From the NCBI RefSeq assembly GCF_041276405.1, contig NZ_JBGGGT010000002.1:843001-907000 (forward strand): DNA of 64,000 bases, read 5' to 3'. A model generated the notes under the pieces. It was not told where the DNA came from. It did no database searches and was given only the letters and a program-made list of their open reading frames with translations. A program made the translations under genes and the position numbers. The stretch is from Microvirga sp. TS319. Lineage in GTDB: Bacteria > Pseudomonadota > Alphaproteobacteria > Rhizobiales > Beijerinckiaceae. Positions 45,234 through 54,164 of this stretch are shown piece by piece; position 1 is the first letter of the stretch, and each line of letters begins with the position of its first letter.

Positions 45234-45665
45234 TGGGCTTACTCTCCTATTTCTGCCAAGGGAAGGGCAAGGCGCGCCTCGAGCGAACCCCAAAGCGGAA
45301 GCGATCGTCTGCCATATGCCCCCGAGCCGCCAGACAGTTTGATGCCGATACTCACGATACACTTGTGCTCGTAACCGTCTCCAGGCGCTTCTTCAAGACC
45401 CTGATAAGCGTAGCTGAACATCGAAATCTGCTTGGCCCCGATCCGCGGTCCCGGCGGTCCTAAGACTTGGCGATGAGGATCGCTCAGAGCTGTTCCGTAC
45501 TGAAATTCCATTCATCACCAGATGCGGTCTTTATAACGCTATATCGTCAAAGCGTTGTTCCCTTTTGCGGACATGAGAGACGGCTGCGAGATGCCCACTG
45601 AGGACATAAGGGGCCATCGGAGCGTCTGGGCACGGGCAACAAGTCAGCCCCATGCAAGGTTGCTT
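45234..45665. other. Divergent regulatory region between the FixJ-type gene and flgB
   Basis: No gene is seen in this stretch. It must carry the promoter of the flagellar flgB operon and that of the FixJ-type gene. AT-rich segments such as TTTATAACGCTATATCG (45530-45546) are candidate promoter parts, but no clear -35/-10 pair is seen. Confidence 0.5.
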
Positions 45666-45685
45666 GGGTAAATGCACATTTACCC
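45666..45685. promoter_or_regulatory. Perfect 20-bp palindrome just upstream of flgB
   Basis: GGGTAAATG-CA-CATTTACCC has 9-bp perfect arms and ends 19 bp before the chosen flgB start codon. It could be a regulator-binding site or an mRNA hairpin in the flgB leader. Its position argues against the ATG at 45672 inside it being the flgB start. Confidence 0.6.
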
Positions 45686-45704
45686 TGATGGCTTGGAGAT
45701 CTCC

Positions 45705-46088
45705 GTGACGTCACCTGTCTATCTGTTCGATCTGGCATCGCGGCAGGCGCAATGGCTCGCAGCGCGGCAGACCACGATCTCAGGAAACATCGCGAACGCG
45801 AACACACCGGGCTATCGCGCGAGGGACGTCGAGCCCTTTGTCGATATTCTGGACAAAACCAAATTGGCTATGGCTGCGACGAACAACGGGCATATTGGCT
45901 TCGATGCGTCCCGACCGGACGCCATGAAGGTAAAGAAGGCCGATACCTGGGATACCGTCTACTCACGCAACTCCGTCAGCATGGAGCAAGAGTTGATCAA
46001 GGCCGGGGAAGTCGATCGGCAGCACTCTTTGAACACCAGTATTATCAAAGCATTCCATCGGATGCTGCTGTCGACGGTGAGAACTTGA
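45705..46088 (+). CDS. flgB: Flagellar basal-body rod protein FlgB
   Basis: A 127-residue proximal rod protein. The product [20 protein letters not shown] and the [15 protein letters not shown] motif are typical for rhizobial FlgB. The start is a GTG at 45705 with GGAG seven bases upstream; an in-frame ATG at 45672 lies in a palindrome and would add an unconserved tail. It opens a ten-gene operon (flgB to fliP) and overlaps flgC by one base. Confidence 0.92.
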   Translation: MTSPVYLFDLASRQAQWLAARQTTISGNIANANTPGYRARDVEPFVDILDKTKLAMAATNNGHIGFDASRPDAMKVKKADTWDTVYSRNSVSMEQELIKAGEVDRQHSLNTSIIKAFHRMLLSTVRT

Positions 46089-46507
46089 TGACGATTGATC
46101 CTCTTGTCGCATCTACGAAACTTTCCAGCGCGGGGCTTGAGGCGCAATCGGCGCGTCTGCGCGTGATTTCCGAAAACGTTGCGAACGCCCAGTCCACGGG
46201 ACGTACGCCCGGATCCGACCCCTACGCTCGAAAGACGATTACATTCAAATCGGCACTCGACCGGGCGTTAGGGGCTTCATCCGTTTCCGTGAAGGACGTC
46301 GGAAGAGACGATACGCCATTCCCGGTCGAGTACGATCCCGGCAATCCTGCTGCGGATGCAAACGGAATGGTGAAAAAGCCAAACGTCAACATGCTGATCG
46401 AGATGGCCGACATGCGCGAAGCCAACCGGTCGTACCAGGCTAACCTGCAAATGATGAAGCAGGCCCGTGCGATGATTTCCGCAACCATCGACCTAATGAG
46501 AGGCTGA
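46088..46507 (+). CDS. flgC: Flagellar basal-body rod protein FlgC
   Basis: A 139-residue rod protein with the flagellar rod signature ([20 protein letters not shown]) and the C-terminal [21 protein letters not shown] motif (in parts). It overlaps the flgB stop (TGATG) and lies one base before fliE. Confidence 0.96.
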   Translation: MTIDPLVASTKLSSAGLEAQSARLRVISENVANAQSTGRTPGSDPYARKTITFKSALDRALGASSVSVKDVGRDDTPFPVEYDPGNPAADANGMVKKPNVNMLIEMADMREANRSYQANLQMMKQARAMISATIDLMRG

Positions 46508-46508
46508 T

Positions 46509-46841
46509 ATGATCAGTGCAGCATCCTCGATCACGTCCCTGATCGATCATTCATCCGCGGTAAGCTCCGTATCGACGGCTACCGTCAGGCCGGTTGCCAC
46601 CGCACCTTCGAGCGGGGTCGGGCAGGTCAGCTTTCTTGACACCATGGCTCAGGTCGCCTCAACGGCAATCGATACTTTGAAATCGGGCGAGGCGTCTTCC
46701 ATTTCGGGTATCCAGGGCAAGGCTTCGGTGCAGCAGGTGGCGGAAGCCGTGATGGCTGCCGAGCAGACACTCCAGACGGCAATCGCGATCCGCGACAAGG
46801 TTGTCGCGGCCTATCAAGAAATCGCCCGGATGGCGATCTAA
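46509..46841 (+). CDS. fliE: Flagellar hook-basal body complex protein FliE
   Basis: A 110-residue small protein that joins the MS ring to the rod. The C-terminal half ([20 protein letters not shown] followed by [14 protein letters not shown]) is the FliE signature. The order flgB-flgC-fliE is standard. Confidence 0.95.
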   Translation: MISAASSITSLIDHSSAVSSVSTATVRPVATAPSSGVGQVSFLDTMAQVASTAIDTLKSGEASSISGIQGKASVQQVAEAVMAAEQTLQTAIAIRDKVVAAYQEIARMAI

Positions 46842-46851
46842 GGAGATGACA

Positions 46852-47640
46852 ATGAGAGCGCTTGCCATTGCTGCGACGGGCATGAATGCTCAGCAGCTCA
46901 ACGTCGAGGTCATCGCGAACAACATCTCGAACGTGAACACGACGGCGTTCAAGACCGCCCGCGCCGAATTCACGGACCTGCTGTATCAAGCCGAGCGCGC
47001 GCAGGCAGTCCCGACGCAGACAGGGGCGAGCCCGGTCCCAGAGGGTGCAATGCTAGGCCTCGGTGTGCGTGCCGCGGCAATTCGCAATCTGCACAGGCAA
47101 GGGTCTCTCACGAATACGTCGAACCAGTTCGACCTTGCCTTGAATGGAAGGGGTTGGTTCCAGGTGGATTCGCCCAATGGCGAAACCGTCTATACGCGGG
47201 CTGGCGCCTTCAACAAGGATGCCAACGGCCAGCTTGTCACGCTTGACGGTTACACGCTCAATCCGCCGATCATCGTTCCTCAGAACGCCATCGACGTGAC
47301 GATCAACGAGTCGGGTGAGGTCTTCGCCAAGATCGACGGGCAAACAAACCCACAGAACATCGGACAGTTGACGCTTGCGAACTTCACCAATGATGCAGGC
47401 CTCGAGCCTCTCGGAGGTAATTATTACCGGGAAACGATTGCATCCGGAGCGCCTACAGTTGGAGTCCCGTCTGATCCCGGCTACGGCAAAATTCATCAAG
47501 GCTATCTTGAGGCTTCGAACGTCGACGCCATCAAGGAAATTACCAACCTCATCACGGCTCAGCGTGCATTCGAGATGAACTCCAAGGTCATTCAGGCAGC
47601 GGATGACATGGCTGGGACAGTCTCGAAGGGTATTCGCTGA
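46852..47640 (+). CDS. flgG: Flagellar basal-body distal rod protein FlgG
   Basis: A 262-residue rod protein with N-terminal [20 protein letters not shown] and C-terminal [28 protein letters not shown] motifs (in parts). The ATG at 46852 follows AGGAGATGAC, a strong ribosome-binding site; the frame also overlaps the end of fliE but starts here. Confidence 0.97.
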   Translation: MRALAIAATGMNAQQLNVEVIANNISNVNTTAFKTARAEFTDLLYQAERAQAVPTQTGASPVPEGAMLGLGVRAAAIRNLHRQGSLTNTSNQFDLALNGRGWFQVDSPNGETVYTRAGAFNKDANGQLVTLDGYTLNPPIIVPQNAIDVTINESGEVFAKIDGQTNPQNIGQLTLANFTNDAGLEPLGGNYYRETIASGAPTVGVPSDPGYGKIHQGYLEASNVDAIKEITNLITAQRAFEMNSKVIQAADDMAGTVSKGIR

Positions 47641-47663
47641 GCGAACTGATGCCGGGTGATCTT

Positions 47664-48125
47664 ATGAGACGTTTACTTCGCTTCGCAGCATTTGCGGCTA
47701 CGGTTGCCATCATAATTCAACCAGCACTCGGCGAGGAGCGCGTGCTCCCAGTTCCGGCCGTCACGATCTATCCTGGCGACACGATCAGCGAATCGATGCT
47801 CAAGGACAGGGCGTTCCCTGAGAACTACCGTTTCCGGACGGCCGTCGTGGAGTCGCCGCGCGTCCTGGCCGGTAAAATGGCCCGCCGGACATTGCTGCCG
47901 GGAGAGCCGATTCCCATGAATGCCGTTGACGATCCGAAACTCGTCACGCGCGGAGTTCAGACGGCCATCTTGTTCGAAGAGGGTGGCTTGTCGATCATCG
48001 GCATTGGGATTCCATTGCAGTCGGGCACCTTGGGTGAGACGATTCAGGTGAAGAACGTCGATAGTGGCCGGATCATTACGGGACGCGTTCAATCCGACGG
48101 CAGGATCAGGATCGGCATCCAATGA
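47664..48125 (+). CDS. flgA: Flagellar P-ring assembly chaperone FlgA
   Basis: A 153-residue periplasmic protein with signal peptide (MRRLLRFAAFAATVAIIIQP, cleavage near GEE). The SAF domain follows (VPAVTIYPGDTISESML, ARRTLLPGEPI) with the C-terminal VKNVDSGRIITGRVQ segment. It helps FlgI form the P ring. ATGs at 47649 and 47664 are both in frame; the second gives a standard signal peptide and has GGTGA upstream. Confidence 0.92.
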   Translation: MRRLLRFAAFAATVAIIIQPALGEERVLPVPAVTIYPGDTISESMLKDRAFPENYRFRTAVVESPRVLAGKMARRTLLPGEPIPMNAVDDPKLVTRGVQTAILFEEGGLSIIGIGIPLQSGTLGETIQVKNVDSGRIITGRVQSDGRIRIGIQ

Positions 48126-49222
48126 TTATCCGAGCTATTCTGCTTGTTCTGGGCATTCTCGTTGCATCCCAGGCCGCGGCGGCCACGCGCATCAAGGACG
48201 TAGCCAATGTCCAGGGCGTCCGTGACAATCAGCTGATCGGCTATGGCCTGGTCATGGGACTCCAGGGCACGGGCGATACGCTTCGTAACTCCCAGTTTAC
48301 CGAGCAAGCTCTGCAGTCGATGTTGGACCGCATGGGGGTGAATGTCAGAGACGTCAATCTGAGAACCAGAAACGTTGCGGCGGTTATCGTAACGGCTGAT
48401 CTTCCCCCCTTCGTAGGGCCTGGATCGCGGATAGACGTAACAGTCACCTCCATGGGCGATGCATCGTCCCTGAAGGGTGGCACTCTGATGTTGACGGCCC
48501 TTCAGGGGGGCGACGGTCAGATCTATGCCGTGGCTCAGGGCGCCATCGTGGTATCTGGCTTTTCGGCGCAAGGACAGGCGGAAACGCTGACGTCCGGCGT
48601 TGCGACGTCCGGCCGTATCGCGAACGGCGCCCTGGTTGAACGAGAGGTCTGGGGAGGGTTCGATGCCGTCGGGACGCTCGCCTTCGAGCTCAAGAACCCG
48701 GATTACAAGACGGCCACTCTGGTCACTGACGCGATCAATCAATATGCGCAGCACCGGTTCGGGATTCGCGTCGCTGCTCCGAAGGATTTTCGCACCGTCG
48801 TTCTTCAGAGGCCGAAGAATATCGCGGCAACCCGATTCATCGCCGAACTGGGTGATATCGAGATCCAGCCGGACACGCCGGCCCGTATCGTGGTGGATCA
48901 GAGGACCGGAACGGTCGTTATCGGCAAGAATGTGCAGATTTCAACCGTTGCCATTACTCACGGTGCCCTGACGATCCGCGTCACGGAGATGCCGGAGGTT
49001 TCCCAGCCTGATCCCTTATCATTCGGTCAGACGGTGGTTGTGCCGCGAACACAGATCTCTGCTGCAGAGGAGCGGGTGCCGCTTGCGATCGTCAGAGGTT
49101 CCGATCTGCAAACTTTGGTCAAAGGCCTGAATCAGATGGGACTTAAACCTTCCGATGTCATCGCGATATTGCAGGCGGTAAAGACCGCAGGAGCCCTCCA
49201 AGCAGAACTGGTGGTCCAATGA
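48122..49222 (+). CDS. flgI: Flagellar P-ring protein FlgI
   Basis: A 366-residue periplasmic P-ring subunit with signal peptide (about 1-20). Diagnostic segments are ATRIKDVANVQGVRDNQLIG, GYGLVMGLQGTGDT and the C-terminal VKGLNQMGLKPSDVIAILQA (described in parts). It overlaps flgA by four bases (ATGA). Confidence 0.97.
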   Translation: MIIRAILLVLGILVASQAAAATRIKDVANVQGVRDNQLIGYGLVMGLQGTGDTLRNSQFTEQALQSMLDRMGVNVRDVNLRTRNVAAVIVTADLPPFVGPGSRIDVTVTSMGDASSLKGGTLMLTALQGGDGQIYAVAQGAIVVSGFSAQGQAETLTSGVATSGRIANGALVEREVWGGFDAVGTLAFELKNPDYKTATLVTDAINQYAQHRFGIRVAAPKDFRTVVLQRPKNIAATRFIAELGDIEIQPDTPARIVVDQRTGTVVIGKNVQISTVAITHGALTIRVTEMPEVSQPDPLSFGQTVVVPRTQISAAEERVPLAIVRGSDLQTLVKGLNQMGLKPSDVIAILQAVKTAGALQAELVVQ

Positions 49223-49728
49223 TGAAGCACAAAGCTTTGACAATGGCACAGGTGCTCGCAGTTGGAGCGATGGTCGCGTCTGGCACGCCCGGATTTGCCT
49301 TTGCCGAGGAAAAGACGGCCGATGTCAAGAGCAACAACTATTGCGCAAATATTGCCGATGCAGCTGCAGATGCTCGCTTTGCTCTCCAGAAAGCGGAACT
49401 CGCCAGTATGGAGAAGGAAATTGAGGGAAGGCTCAAAATCCTTGAGGCCAAACGTGCCGAATACGAGGAGTGGCTTCGCCGCCGCAATGAGGTTCTGAAG
49501 AGGGCCGACGAAACGGTCGTGGCAATCTATTCACGCATGCGACCGGATGCGGCCGCGCTGCAATTGATCAACATGGAAGAAGAGATTGCGGCGGCGGTCG
49601 TCGCCCGGCTCAACCCTCGAACGGCAAGCGCCATTCTGAATGAAATGGAGCCGGCGCGTGCAGCTCAGCTGGCCAATATCATCACAGACGCTCCTAAACG
49701 AGTTGCGAGCAACGGGAGGAAAGATTGA
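49219..49728 (+). CDS. motE: MotE-type periplasmic motility chaperone
   Basis: A 169-residue exported protein with signal peptide (about 1-29, cleavage after AFA), a coiled coil (about 52-95) and a short MgtE-N-like helical domain (YSRMRPDAAALQLINMEEEI, ARLNPRTASAILNEM). This matches rhizobial MotE, described as a folding factor for MotC. It overlaps flgI by four bases and flgH at its stop. Confidence 0.85.
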   Translation: MMKHKALTMAQVLAVGAMVASGTPGFAFAEEKTADVKSNNYCANIADAAADARFALQKAELASMEKEIEGRLKILEAKRAEYEEWLRRRNEVLKRADETVVAIYSRMRPDAAALQLINMEEEIAAAVVARLNPRTASAILNEMEPARAAQLANIITDAPKRVASNGRKD

Positions 49729-50423
49729 GATTTGTCATTGCTATTGGCAGCCTCTGCCTTCTCGCAGCTTGTGCAACCCGTCCCGAGGACCTCGGTCGAG
49801 AGCCGACGATGTCGCCTGTCGGAGCAGGCATAGCGGTGGAGCGGGAGCCGCTTCCCGGAGTGTTCAGGAGCACGGCCAGTGCGGCGCCCAACTCCACCTG
49901 GAGCAACATTAGCGCCGATCTGTTCACCAGTCCCCGCGCACGGCAGGTCGGCGATATTGTCACGGTCAATATCCAGATCGACGATAAGGCCCAGTTCGAC
50001 AATGCAAGCGACCGATCCCGTTCATCGTCGATCGACGCCGGACTTAGCTATGGATTTGCCTTCAAGGGCTGGCAAGCCGACGGAAAGGGCGATGTGGGGC
50101 TGGATTCTTCCTCGTCGTCAAAGGGGCAGGGTACGATCGACCGCTCCGAGAAGCTGCGCCTCTCCGTTGCCGCCATTGTGACGGAGGTCCTCCCCAACGG
50201 AAACGTCATCATCAGCGGCTCCCAGGAGGTCCGGGTCAACTATGAGGTGCGAATATTGAACATCGCTGGTATCGTTCGCCCGCGCGATATCTCGCCGAGA
50301 AATACAATCAGTTACGACAAGATTGCCGAGGCGCGTGTTTCGTACGGCGGCCGTGGACGGATCATGGAAGTGCAACAGCCTGCCTACGGACAGCAGATCT
50401 ATGATGCCGTGGTTCCGTTCTGA
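49725..50423 (+). CDS. flgH: Flagellar L-ring lipoprotein FlgH
   Basis: A 232-residue outer-membrane lipoprotein. The lipobox LAAC places the acylated Cys at residue 16. The L-ring domain includes SPRARQVGDIVTVNI and SGSQEVRVNYEVRILNIAGIVRPRDI (in parts). The start is TTG (49725), overlapping the motE stop, with GGGAGGAAA upstream. Confidence 0.95.
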   Translation: MRFVIAIGSLCLLAACATRPEDLGREPTMSPVGAGIAVEREPLPGVFRSTASAAPNSTWSNISADLFTSPRARQVGDIVTVNIQIDDKAQFDNASDRSRSSSIDAGLSYGFAFKGWQADGKGDVGLDSSSSSKGQGTIDRSEKLRLSVAAIVTEVLPNGNVIISGSQEVRVNYEVRILNIAGIVRPRDISPRNTISYDKIAEARVSYGGRGRIMEVQQPAYGQQIYDAVVPF

Positions 50424-50444
50424 GCAGGTCGATAGGAATATCCC

Positions 50445-50954
50445 ATGGCAGAGAACCTCGCGTTGCCTCCACCATCTCGTCAGACGTCAGAAAAGGAAGG
50501 CATCAAAAGCCTCCTTCTGACGCTTGCTCTGCTGACGCTTCTGTCTGCTCTCGTGGGCGGCGGCTTTGGGTTGTCTATCGTTACGAATATCGAAAAGAGG
50601 ATCGAGGAGAAATACTCATCGCAGGTTGGGCAAGTGGGGGAGAAAAGTCCGTACTCTGGCGATATCACCGTTAAGAAGCTGGCCCCCGTTGTCGCCAATC
50701 TTGCTGCTTCCGAAACGGATTGGATCCGCCTCGAGGCGTCCGTCGTCTACAAAGCTGGCTTTGAGTTCAATCCCGATCTTGTCGCAGCTGAGGCCCGACA
50801 GGATATCCTCGCATATCTGAGGACCGTTACGCTGGCTCAGATCCAGGGAGCAAGCGGGCTCCTTCATGTGAGAGAGGATCTCAACGAACGTGTTAAACTC
50901 AGATCGAAAGGGATGATTCAGGAACTCGTTCTCGAGACCCTCGTCGTACAGTAA
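50445..50954 (+). CDS. fliL: Flagellar basal body-associated protein FliL
   Basis: A 169-residue single-pass inner-membrane protein (membrane segment about 24-45) with a periplasmic FliL domain (about 65-169) that supports the stator. The domain includes APVVANLAASETDWIRLEASV and AEARQDILAYLRTVTLAQIQG. It lies 21 bp after flgH. Confidence 0.93.
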   Translation: MAENLALPPPSRQTSEKEGIKSLLLTLALLTLLSALVGGGFGLSIVTNIEKRIEEKYSSQVGQVGEKSPYSGDITVKKLAPVVANLAASETDWIRLEASVVYKAGFEFNPDLVAAEARQDILAYLRTVTLAQIQGASGLLHVREDLNERVKLRSKGMIQELVLETLVVQ

Positions 50955-50977
50955 TCGGACGACCCTCATTCATATAA
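50955..50977. repeat. Sequence shared with the cheY leader (copy 2)
   Basis: TCGGAC-GACC-CTCATTCATATAA matches 40201-40223 at 20 of 23 positions. It lies directly after the fliL stop and about 55 bp before the fliP start. Confidence 0.7.
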
Positions 50978-51030
50978 ATATTGTGGAGGCGCCTCATCCG
51001 GAGGTGTCTTCGTGGCGAAAGCACTCATTC

Positions 51031-51774
51031 ATGAGAATTCGGCTTGTTTTCACGAGTTTGTTCCTTCTTCTCCTGACGGGAGCTGGCGCGTATGCTCAGG
51101 TTCCGAGTCTCGAGAACCTCCTCCCACCCGGCGATGGAGCGGCAAGCGGACGAATCATTCAAATCGTCGTCCTGCTGACGGTACTTTCTCTCGCACCGGG
51201 CCTTCTCATCATGGTGACGAGCTTCACCCGCTTTGTCGTCGCGTTTTCCTTTCTGCGCTCCGGCTTGGGACTGCAAAGCACCCCGGCTAACATCTTCTTG
51301 ATCAGTCTCTCTCTTTTCATGACATTCTTCGTTATGGGCCCGACTTTCGACAAGGCATGGAACGAGGGTGTCCGACCTCTGACGGAGAACAGAATTACAG
51401 AGGCTGAGGCCTTTACCAGGACGGCCGATCCATTCCGAGAGTTCATGCTCGTCCATGTTCGTCCAAAAGACCTCCAGACGTTCATCGATCTGGCATCCGC
51501 CAACTATCCCGCGGCCGGGGAGGGGGAAAAGATCGATATGCGCATCCTTATCCCCGCATTCATGATTTCAGAGCTAAGGAGAGGCTTCGAGATCGGCTTC
51601 CTGATTGCTCTTCCCTTTCTGGTCATCGACATGATCGTGGCGACGCTTGTGATGTCCATGGGCATGATGATGATGCCGCCGACGGTCCTGGCTCTTCCCT
51701 TCAAGATCCTCTTTTTCGTGCTTATCGACGGTTGGAACATTCTCGTCAGCGGATTGGTCCGGTCCTATTTTTGA
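51031..51774 (+). CDS. fliP: Flagellar export apparatus protein FliP
   Basis: A 247-residue inner-membrane export-gate subunit. It has a cleavable signal peptide (about 1-19), four membrane segments and the FliP signatures MTSFTRFVVAFSFLRSGLGLQ and FLIALPFLVIDMIVATLVMSMGMMMMPP (in parts). The ATG at 51031 starts the signal peptide; upstream in-frame GTG codons at 50983 and 51004 are less suitable. It ends the flgB operon. Confidence 0.96.
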   Translation: MRIRLVFTSLFLLLLTGAGAYAQVPSLENLLPPGDGAASGRIIQIVVLLTVLSLAPGLLIMVTSFTRFVVAFSFLRSGLGLQSTPANIFLISLSLFMTFFVMGPTFDKAWNEGVRPLTENRITEAEAFTRTADPFREFMLVHVRPKDLQTFIDLASANYPAAGEGEKIDMRILIPAFMISELRRGFEIGFLIALPFLVIDMIVATLVMSMGMMMMPPTVLALPFKILFFVLIDGWNILVSGLVRSYF

Positions 51775-51861
51775 AACTCCCGAGCAAGGGCAGCAATCCT
51801 CGCACAAGGTTAGTGGCGCAAGAAGAAATCTCGATTGGCCTTATCATTGCCGAGATTTTCG

Positions 51862-53508
51862 ATGCCCGGTCGCCAGCATGCCGAAAGATTGTGGACTAGT
51901 CTGATGCAGCTTGGGGCCCGCCGATTGGCGGCCCTGGCGGCAATCGGCCTTGTGGTGTTCTTTGCCGTTGGCATCGGTGCCTACTATCTCAGCCGCCCGG
52001 CCCAGGAGACGCTCTACACCGGCCTTGACCGCGAGGATGTCGGCCGAATGGGGGCAGTCCTCAAGGACGCGGGAATTGCGTTCGACGTCAGCTCCGATGG
52101 AACGGCGCTTCTCGTAAGCTACGGCAATACGGCTCAGGCCCGAATGTTGCTCGCCGAAAAGGGGCTGCCTCACAGCACGAAGTCCGGCTATGAGCTGTTT
52201 AACGATCTCGGGTCCCTGGGCCTGACCTCCTTCATGCAGGAGGTCACCAAGGTGCGTGCCCTCGAAGGGGAACTGGCTCGTACCATTCAGGGGATGAAGG
52301 GCATCAAGGCTGCCCGCGTTCACATCGTGCTGCCGGAACGGGGTTCATTCCGGCGAGAACAGCAACCTCCGTCAGCTTCCGTAGTGATCCGAACGTCGCC
52401 TTCCGACGATACGTCCTCAGCGCAGGCGATCCGTCATCTCGTGGCTGCGGCCATTCCCGGTATGGCCGTCGACAAAGTGACGGTCATGAATACCGAGGGA
52501 ACCCTGCTGGCGTCGGGAGACGAAGCCGCCAATGCATCGTCAGGCAAGCTGGCCAATCTTGAGAAAACCGTTGGGCTTGAGATTCAGGACAGTATCCGGA
52601 GGACCCTATCACCCTATCTCGGCGTCGGAAACTTCGAGATCAGCGTCGCCGCGCGTCTTAACACGGATAAGGTGAGCACCAACGAAACGATCTTCAATCC
52701 GGATTCCAAGGTTGAGCGCTCGACACGAACCGTGCGCGAAACTGAAGTTTCCCAGAATAAATCCGGCCAGCGGCCCACGACCGTTCAGCAGAACCTTCCG
52801 GAGGAGAACGTTCGCGGAGACTCGAACGACAGCTCAAGCGAGGACAACCAGCGTCGGGAAGAGCTGACCAACTACGAGATCTCTTCCAAGACGATTCAAA
52901 CCGTTAGCGATGGCTATTCCATCAGGAACCTCTCGGTTGCGGTATTGGTCAACAAGTCGCGCATTGCATCCCTGCTTGGCGAAGGGGCAAGCTCGGGTGA
53001 GATCGAGGCAAAGGTCTCAGAAATCGAGCAACTGGTATCTTCTGCGGCTGGGTTCAACAAAGATCGTGGAGACCAGATCAAGGTCGCTGCCGTAAGTTTC
53101 GTCGACGATAGCGGAGTGATGCAACCTGTCCCTGGGCCGTCGGTAGCCGAAATCCTGATGCGCCAATTCGGAACGGTTGTGAACGCTCTGACGGTGCTCG
53201 CTCTCTGTGCGATGCTGATCTGGTTCGGATTGCGTCCCGCCGTTCGTATGCTCATCGCCCGGCACCAGGCCGACATAGAGATTCAGCGCGAGCAGATGGC
53301 TGCATTGGCGGCAGTCGAGGCCGCGAAGGAGCTCCAGATCGCTGAACAGGAAGGGGAGATGCAGCAGCATGCTCTTGAGGATAATTCCAACCAGCCATTG
53401 ATCGAAATGCCCCGGACGCCGCAGCGGAAGCTGGAACAGATTGTCGAGCTTAGCGAAGAGCAAGCCGCTGCCGTTCTGAAACAATGGCTCCGGCAAGAGG
53501 CCGCATAA
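51862..53508 (+). CDS. fliF: Flagellar MS-ring protein FliF
   Basis: A 548-residue inner-membrane ring protein with membrane segments at about 25-45 and 435-455, the periplasmic ring-building domains between them (LYTGLDREDVGRMG, ARVHIVLPERGSFRREQQPP, NFEISVAARLNTDK) and a C-terminal cytoplasmic FliG-binding tail. MPGRQHAERLW at 51862 is preferred to a TTG nine codons earlier. It starts the second flagellar gene group, 87 bp after fliP, and overlaps the next gene by one base. Confidence 0.96.
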   Translation: MPGRQHAERLWTSLMQLGARRLAALAAIGLVVFFAVGIGAYYLSRPAQETLYTGLDREDVGRMGAVLKDAGIAFDVSSDGTALLVSYGNTAQARMLLAEKGLPHSTKSGYELFNDLGSLGLTSFMQEVTKVRALEGELARTIQGMKGIKAARVHIVLPERGSFRREQQPPSASVVIRTSPSDDTSSAQAIRHLVAAAIPGMAVDKVTVMNTEGTLLASGDEAANASSGKLANLEKTVGLEIQDSIRRTLSPYLGVGNFEISVAARLNTDKVSTNETIFNPDSKVERSTRTVRETEVSQNKSGQRPTTVQQNLPEENVRGDSNDSSSEDNQRREELTNYEISSKTIQTVSDGYSIRNLSVAVLVNKSRIASLLGEGASSGEIEAKVSEIEQLVSSAAGFNKDRGDQIKVAAVSFVDDSGVMQPVPGPSVAEILMRQFGTVVNALTVLALCAMLIWFGLRPAVRMLIARHQADIEIQREQMAALAAVEAAKELQIAEQEGEMQQHALEDNSNQPLIEMPRTPQRKLEQIVELSEEQAAAVLKQWLRQEAA

Positions 53509-54164
53509 TGTCAGGGTCCATTGCAAGCCTTATCAGCGATTTTTCCAGCCCTGCCGCGACCGATGGAATGGGGATTGGTATCCTGCGCCGGGTGCGGCAG
53601 GCTCCCGAGTCGGAGACGGCTCCGGTTCAGCCGGTTGTTGATCGTCAGGCAGAACTGCTCAAATCCCTCGAGCTCCGGGTGCGGGCGGAAGAGCAGGAAG
53701 CTGCCCGCACGCAGCTTGAGCAGGTCCTGAAGTCGGAGCAGGAGCGCCACCGTGAGGAGCTGGCCACTCAACGGGAGATCTGGATCGAGCAGGAGGCGCG
53801 ACAACTATCGATGCAGATCGTGACCGCGATCGGCAATCTTGAGGGCGCCCTGGCCGAGAAGGCGGCCAGAATCTTGTCGTCCGTCATTCCGGAAGCACTC
53901 CGGCACAGCGCTATCAGCGAGTTCACGGAAGCGCTTCGCACGATACTCTCAGGAGAGTCCGGCCCGCTCGTGAGAGTAACGGGACCGGCAGATATTCTGA
54001 CGGCAATCGAGGCCTGCATCGTGCCCCGCGATGGTGTTGTCGAGTTCATTCCGACCGATGCCGTCGAGGTGATCCTCGTTGCGGGTGACACAATCGTACA
54101 GACACAGTTCAGCGGTTGGTCCGATCGGCTGCAGAGTGCTCTAAAGGCAATGTCGCCATGCTGA
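53508..54164 (+). CDS. FliH-like flagellar assembly protein
   Basis: A 218-residue acidic coiled-coil protein (coil about 45-110), followed by a small C-terminal domain. The length, the Glu/Gln-rich coil and the position directly after fliF fit a FliH-type negative regulator of the export ATPase, although sequence motifs are weak. It overlaps the fliF stop (TAATG) and overlaps motB by seven bases. Confidence 0.7.
   Translation: MSGSIASLISDFSSPAATDGMGIGILRRVRQAPESETAPVQPVVDRQAELLKSLELRVRAEEQEAARTQLEQVLKSEQERHREELATQREIWIEQEARQLSMQIVTAIGNLEGALAEKAARILSSVIPEALRHSAISEFTEALRTILSGESGPLVRVTGPADILTAIEACIVPRDGVVEFIPTDAVEVILVAGDTIVQTQFSGWSDRLQSALKAMSPC

Noticed and set aside
45672..45704. ATG at 45672 as the flgB start
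   Set aside because: It lies inside a perfect palindrome, has no ribosome-binding site, and would add residues not seen in FlgB; the GTG at 45705 has GGAG at good spacing.
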